NCBI GenBank assembly: GCA_927910985.1
Contig: CAKMOP010000015.1
Location: 1 to 8,239 of the forward strand
Source of the DNA: an uncultured Porphyromonas sp.
Lineage (GTDB): Bacteria; Bacteroidota; Bacteroidia; Bacteroidales; Porphyromonadaceae
Length of the DNA: 8,239 nt
Reading direction: 5' to 3'
The translations under genes were made by a program, and so were the position numbers. This document shows positions 6,051-8,239 of the stretch, in pieces (position 1 is the first letter of the stretch; every line of letters starts with the position of its first letter). The notes beneath the pieces are model-generated. The model saw only the letters and a program-made list of their open reading frames with translations, was not told where the DNA came from and did no database searches.

Positions 6051-7031
6051 ATGTCGCATCAACCGCTTCTTGCTGTCATCGTACCTGTCTATAAGGTTGA
6101 GGATTACCTACGACCATGTGTCGACTCGATCTTGTCTCAGTCTCACTCCAATCTCCGCGTTATCCTGGTTGATGATGGATCTCCCGATGGCTGTGGTGCC
6201 ATCTGTGATGCCTATGCTAAGCAAGATCCTCGCGTTCTCTCAGTGCATAAGTCAAATGGAGGGCTCTCCTCGGCTCGTAACTTTGGCTTGCAGTACACTG
6301 AGGGTTGTGAATATATTGCCTTTGTGGACAGTGATGATTCTATAGAACCTGATATCTATGAATCTGCCATATCTTATCTTGAGAGTCATGCGGATGTTGA
6401 TATTGTTGGCTATGGAATCAATGAGATTCGGGATGAGGGCAAGGTGTACTGTGGAGAGAAGGTTGGACGTCTTTTCTCTCGCGAAGAGGCACTTTGGGAG
6501 TTGGTGCAGGGCTTTTCATTTAAGGTGGGGCCATCTGCTTGGTCCAAAGTTTATCGCGCAAAGGCTATAGGCACAATCCGCTTTAGAGAAGGCTATGTCT
6601 ATGAAGATAACTCGTTTTCATTGGAGGTGTTTAGCCGTATAAATAACTACTACTTACTACCTCAAGGCGGCTACAATTATCTGTTGTGTCGGGAGGGGGC
6701 TATTACTTCGGGGTTTGATACGCGCATGGCTTGCCTTTTCGATAATATTGAGGATCTACAGCGTCGTTATGCCGATGATGCTACCCTCTGTCTCTATGCC
6801 AATACTATGGCGGTCAACTATCTATGGATGTATTGGTATCAGCTCTATGGAGCCTTCGTCCATAAGGGACAGGAGGCAAAGTATCGAGAGATTACTTTGG
6901 CTTTCTTGCCCTATCTCAAGCGAGCTCGTCAGCGTCCCTTTATTAATGTGATCGGTACACGGGCGCATAGCTTGAAGACGTGGCTCTTTCTTCACGCCCC
7001 CTATCTCTATACTCGAATTAACTTACGATAG
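6051..7031 (+). CDS. GT2-type glycosyltransferase (GT-A fold), intact
   Basis: This 326-residue inverting sugar transferase has the standard GT2 family layout. The opening strand is LLAVIVPVYKVEDYLRPCVD (6-25), VDDGSPDG (40-47) binds the nucleotide, NGGLSSARNFG (69-79) follows, and the DXD-type metal site is DSDD (93-96). YEDN (184-187) is a candidate catalytic acid/base position. The C-terminal third has aromatic-rich helices but no clear membrane span. I chose ATG 6051 over the TTG at 6045 because it gives a normal N-terminus. It lies 11 bp after the corrected stop of the second GT4 gene, so the two are probably one operon. The substrate is unknown; the neighbours suggest LPS, O-antigen or capsule assembly. 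Confidence 0.93.
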   Translation: MSHQPLLAVIVPVYKVEDYLRPCVDSILSQSHSNLRVILVDDGSPDGCGAICDAYAKQDPRVLSVHKSNGGLSSARNFGLQYTEGCEYIAFVDSDDSIEPDIYESAISYLESHADVDIVGYGINEIRDEGKVYCGEKVGRLFSREEALWELVQGFSFKVGPSAWSKVYRAKAIGTIRFREGYVYEDNSFSLEVFSRINNYYLLPQGGYNYLLCREGAITSGFDTRMACLFDNIEDLQRRYADDATLCLYANTMAVNYLWMYWYQLYGAFVHKGQEAKYREITLAFLPYLKRARQRPFINVIGTRAHSLKTWLFLHAPYLYTRINLR

Positions 7032-7043
7032 CCATCTTCTCCT

Positions 7044-7969
7044 ATGAATATACAGCAGCTCGAGTACATCCAGGCACTGGATAAGTTCCGACACTTCGGG
7101 CGCGCCGCCGACTATTGTCAAGTGACGCAGCCGACCCTGAGCACGATGATCCAGAAGCTCGAGGACGAACTCGGGGTCAAGATCTTCGACCGCAGTCACC
7201 AGCCCATTATCCCCACAGCTGTGGGCGGCGTATCCTTGACCAAGCTGCTGTCATCCTCCTGCAGGTGGCGCAAGTCAAGGAGGTCATCCGCGAGGAGCAA
7301 GAAGCACTCTCCGGATCCCTCCGCTTGGGGGTCTTGCCGACGGTCGCGCCGTATCTCCTGCCGCTTGTCCTGCCTCTCCTGCGCAAGCAGCTGCCCGACC
7401 TCAAGATTACGATCACAGAGCTCAAGACCAGTGAGTGCGTCGCAGCCCTACTCTCGGGGCAAATCGATGTCGCGCTGACGGCCTCGGCTTCGAAGGACGA
7501 ACTGCTCATCGACCGTCCGCTTTACTATGAGGAATTCCTTGGTTATGTGCCTCGGAAGTCGGAGCTCTTCGATGAGAAGTACGTGCATTCGTCAGAAGTC
7601 GGCCGCTACCAGCTCTGGCTCTTGGACGAAGGACACTGCTTCCGTGACCAGCTGGTGAAGTTCTGTCATCTGAAGAATGCGCCCAGTCAGCGCGTCACTT
7701 ATAGTCGTGGCAGTCTGGAGACGTTTATGCATTTCGTAGAGCAAGGCAATGGCGTGACGTTTGTCCCTGAATTGGCCGTCAAGACGCTTTCCCCCGAGCG
7801 CCGTGCGTTTGTTCGCCCCTTCGCGCTCCCTCGTCCGGCACGCTGCGTGACGCTGGTGCACCACCGCGATTATGTGCGTCACGCCGTCATCGAGCGCCTG
7901 ACGGAAGTCATCCAGCGCGCTGTCCCTGCCGAGATGCTTCGCCTACGTACGGGACAAGATCTTGTCTAA
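7044..7969 (+). CDS. oxyR: OxyR peroxide-sensing LysR-type regulator, one frameshift
   Basis: OxyR senses hydrogen peroxide through a reversible disulfide and activates genes such as ahpCF, dps and catalase or peroxidases. Residues 1-60 are the LysR winged helix-turn-helix (MNIQQLEYIQ, helices around 18-37, KIFDR at 46-50). The frame breaks near 7226: GGC GGC GTA needs one more C to read GRRILDQAAVI. With that base restored the protein is 308 aa, the usual OxyR length. The redox pair falls exactly at Cys199 (GHCFRDQ, codon 7637-7639) and Cys208 (KFCHLKN, codon 7664-7666), the E. coli positions. That agreement makes both the identity and the correction strong. As read, the first frame stops at 7478 with only the DNA-binding region. 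It starts 12 bp after the glycosyltransferase stop with no visible promoter of its own. It is more GC-rich than the glycan genes. Confidence 0.9.
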
Positions 7970-7989
7970 AGACGCCAGCCTCTGGCTTG

Positions 7990-8042
7990 AAAGAGCAGGG
8001 AGTACACAGCTTGTGGGCTGTGTACTCCCTGCTCTTTTTTTT
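7990..8042 (+). terminator. Strong rho-independent terminator after oxyR
   Basis: A perfect 21 bp stem, 7990-8010 paired with 8017-8037, encloses a 6-base loop (TTGTGG). A run of eight Ts at 8035-8042 overlaps its base. It begins 20 bp after the oxyR stop codon and closes the glycan-oxyR transcript. The T-run lies only on the plus-strand side, so it acts mainly on plus-strand transcription. Confidence 0.92.
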
Positions 8043-8093
8043 GTTCGCTCTGTAGAAGGCGACAGCGGGGTGGTTCCGAGTCTTGTAGCTGTA

Positions 8094-8191
8094 GCAATGT
8101 AGGTTGGTTTTCGGATCAATATAGGTCATCGGAGGAAGCAATATAGGTTTTCCTGCGGAGCAATATAGGTCAGCACACTGACCTATATTGC
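8094..8191. repeat. 22 bp tandem repeats, four units, ending in an inverted copy
   Basis: The core GCAATATAGGT recurs at 8094 (as GCAATGTAGGT), 8116 (TCAATATAGGT), 8138 and 8160, an exact 22 bp period. The first ~11 bases are conserved. The second half varies but ends in GGA or GAA in units 1-3. An inverted core (ACCTATATTGC) follows at 8181-8191. No gene is visible in 8043-8239. Constant period, drifted second halves and a terminal inverted copy resemble the minisatellite bricks inside P. gingivalis BrickBuilt MITEs, but both element ends are not in view. The window stops 48 bp later, so more units may follow. Confidence 0.75.
8160..8191. repeat. Perfect 14 bp inverted repeat at the end of the 22 bp repeat array
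   Basis: GCAATATAGGTCAG (8160-8173) pairs perfectly with CTGACCTATATTGC (8178-8191) around the 4-base loop CACA. It uses the last tandem unit as its left arm. There is no following T-run, so it is unlikely to be a terminator. It could be the end of a mobile element, a protein-binding palindrome or a folded RNA. Confidence 0.8.
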
Positions 8192-8239
8192 TTGCTCAGC
8201 GAACCTTCTGACGCGGATGCTACGGGGTCTTGATGTGCT

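Noticed and set aside
7115..7969. Separate LysR-like gene starting inside the oxyR reading frame
   Set aside because: Its first ~35 residues are an out-of-frame reading of the helix-turn-helix; only the part after ~7226 is real and it belongs to OxyR.
7908..8141. 77-codon minus-strand open frame across the oxyR terminator
   Set aside because: It runs through the perfect terminator hairpin and part of the tandem repeats and shows no protein features.
8094..8191. CRISPR array
   Set aside because: The whole unit is only 22 bp, with ~11 bp conserved and no room for 30-base spacers; no cas gene is nearby.

Overview
The window looks like a Bacteroidales chromosome segment, most likely Porphyromonas or a close relative. 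Four copies of the Bacteroidota -7 promoter box TAnnTTTG are present, all reading TATCTTTG. None of the tRNA genes encodes its CCA end, Shine-Dalgarno sequences are weak or absent, and the flanking genes are a tricorn-like S41 protease and an OxyR of the type common in that order. The genus is an inference.

Layout. Positions 1-1411 (minus strand) hold the N-terminal part of a secreted tricorn-like protease. Positions 1412-1768 are non-coding and carry that gene's promoter, about four degenerate 22-23 bp tandem repeats and a forward tRNA promoter. Three tRNA genes follow on the plus strand: Lys(CUU), then Ser(GCU) and Phe(GAA) as a likely pair. Positions 2347-7031 form a visibly more AT-rich surface-glycan block: a broken acyltransferase-3 membrane protein behind a 12-base poly-C tract, two paralogous GT4-type glycosyltransferases and one GT2-type glycosyltransferase. 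An oxyR regulator starts 12 bp after the last glycosyltransferase and ends in a strong hairpin terminator at 7990-8042. The window closes with four exact-period 22 bp repeats ending in a perfect 14 bp inverted repeat.

How the genes fit together. The acyltransferase and three glycosyltransferases would build and decorate one lipid-linked or surface glycan (LPS, O-antigen or capsule), working at the cytoplasmic face of the inner membrane. oxyR and the protease are housekeeping-type flanks with higher GC.

The most striking property of the window is its reading-frame damage. Four of the five recognisable non-tandem protein families (protease, acyltransferase, second GT4, OxyR) are interrupted by single-base indels. 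Nearly all of these can be explained as a length change in a homopolymer (C12, T7, A8, GG/G, CC/C). Correcting them gives proteins of normal length: 365 aa acyltransferase, 384 aa GT4 and 308 aa OxyR with cysteines at exactly 199 and 208. Two readings compete: phase-variable or decaying glycan genes (best case: the C12 tract at the acyltransferase start), or homopolymer errors in the sequence itself (best case: oxyR and the protease). I saw no transposase, integrase, CRISPR array or defence system.
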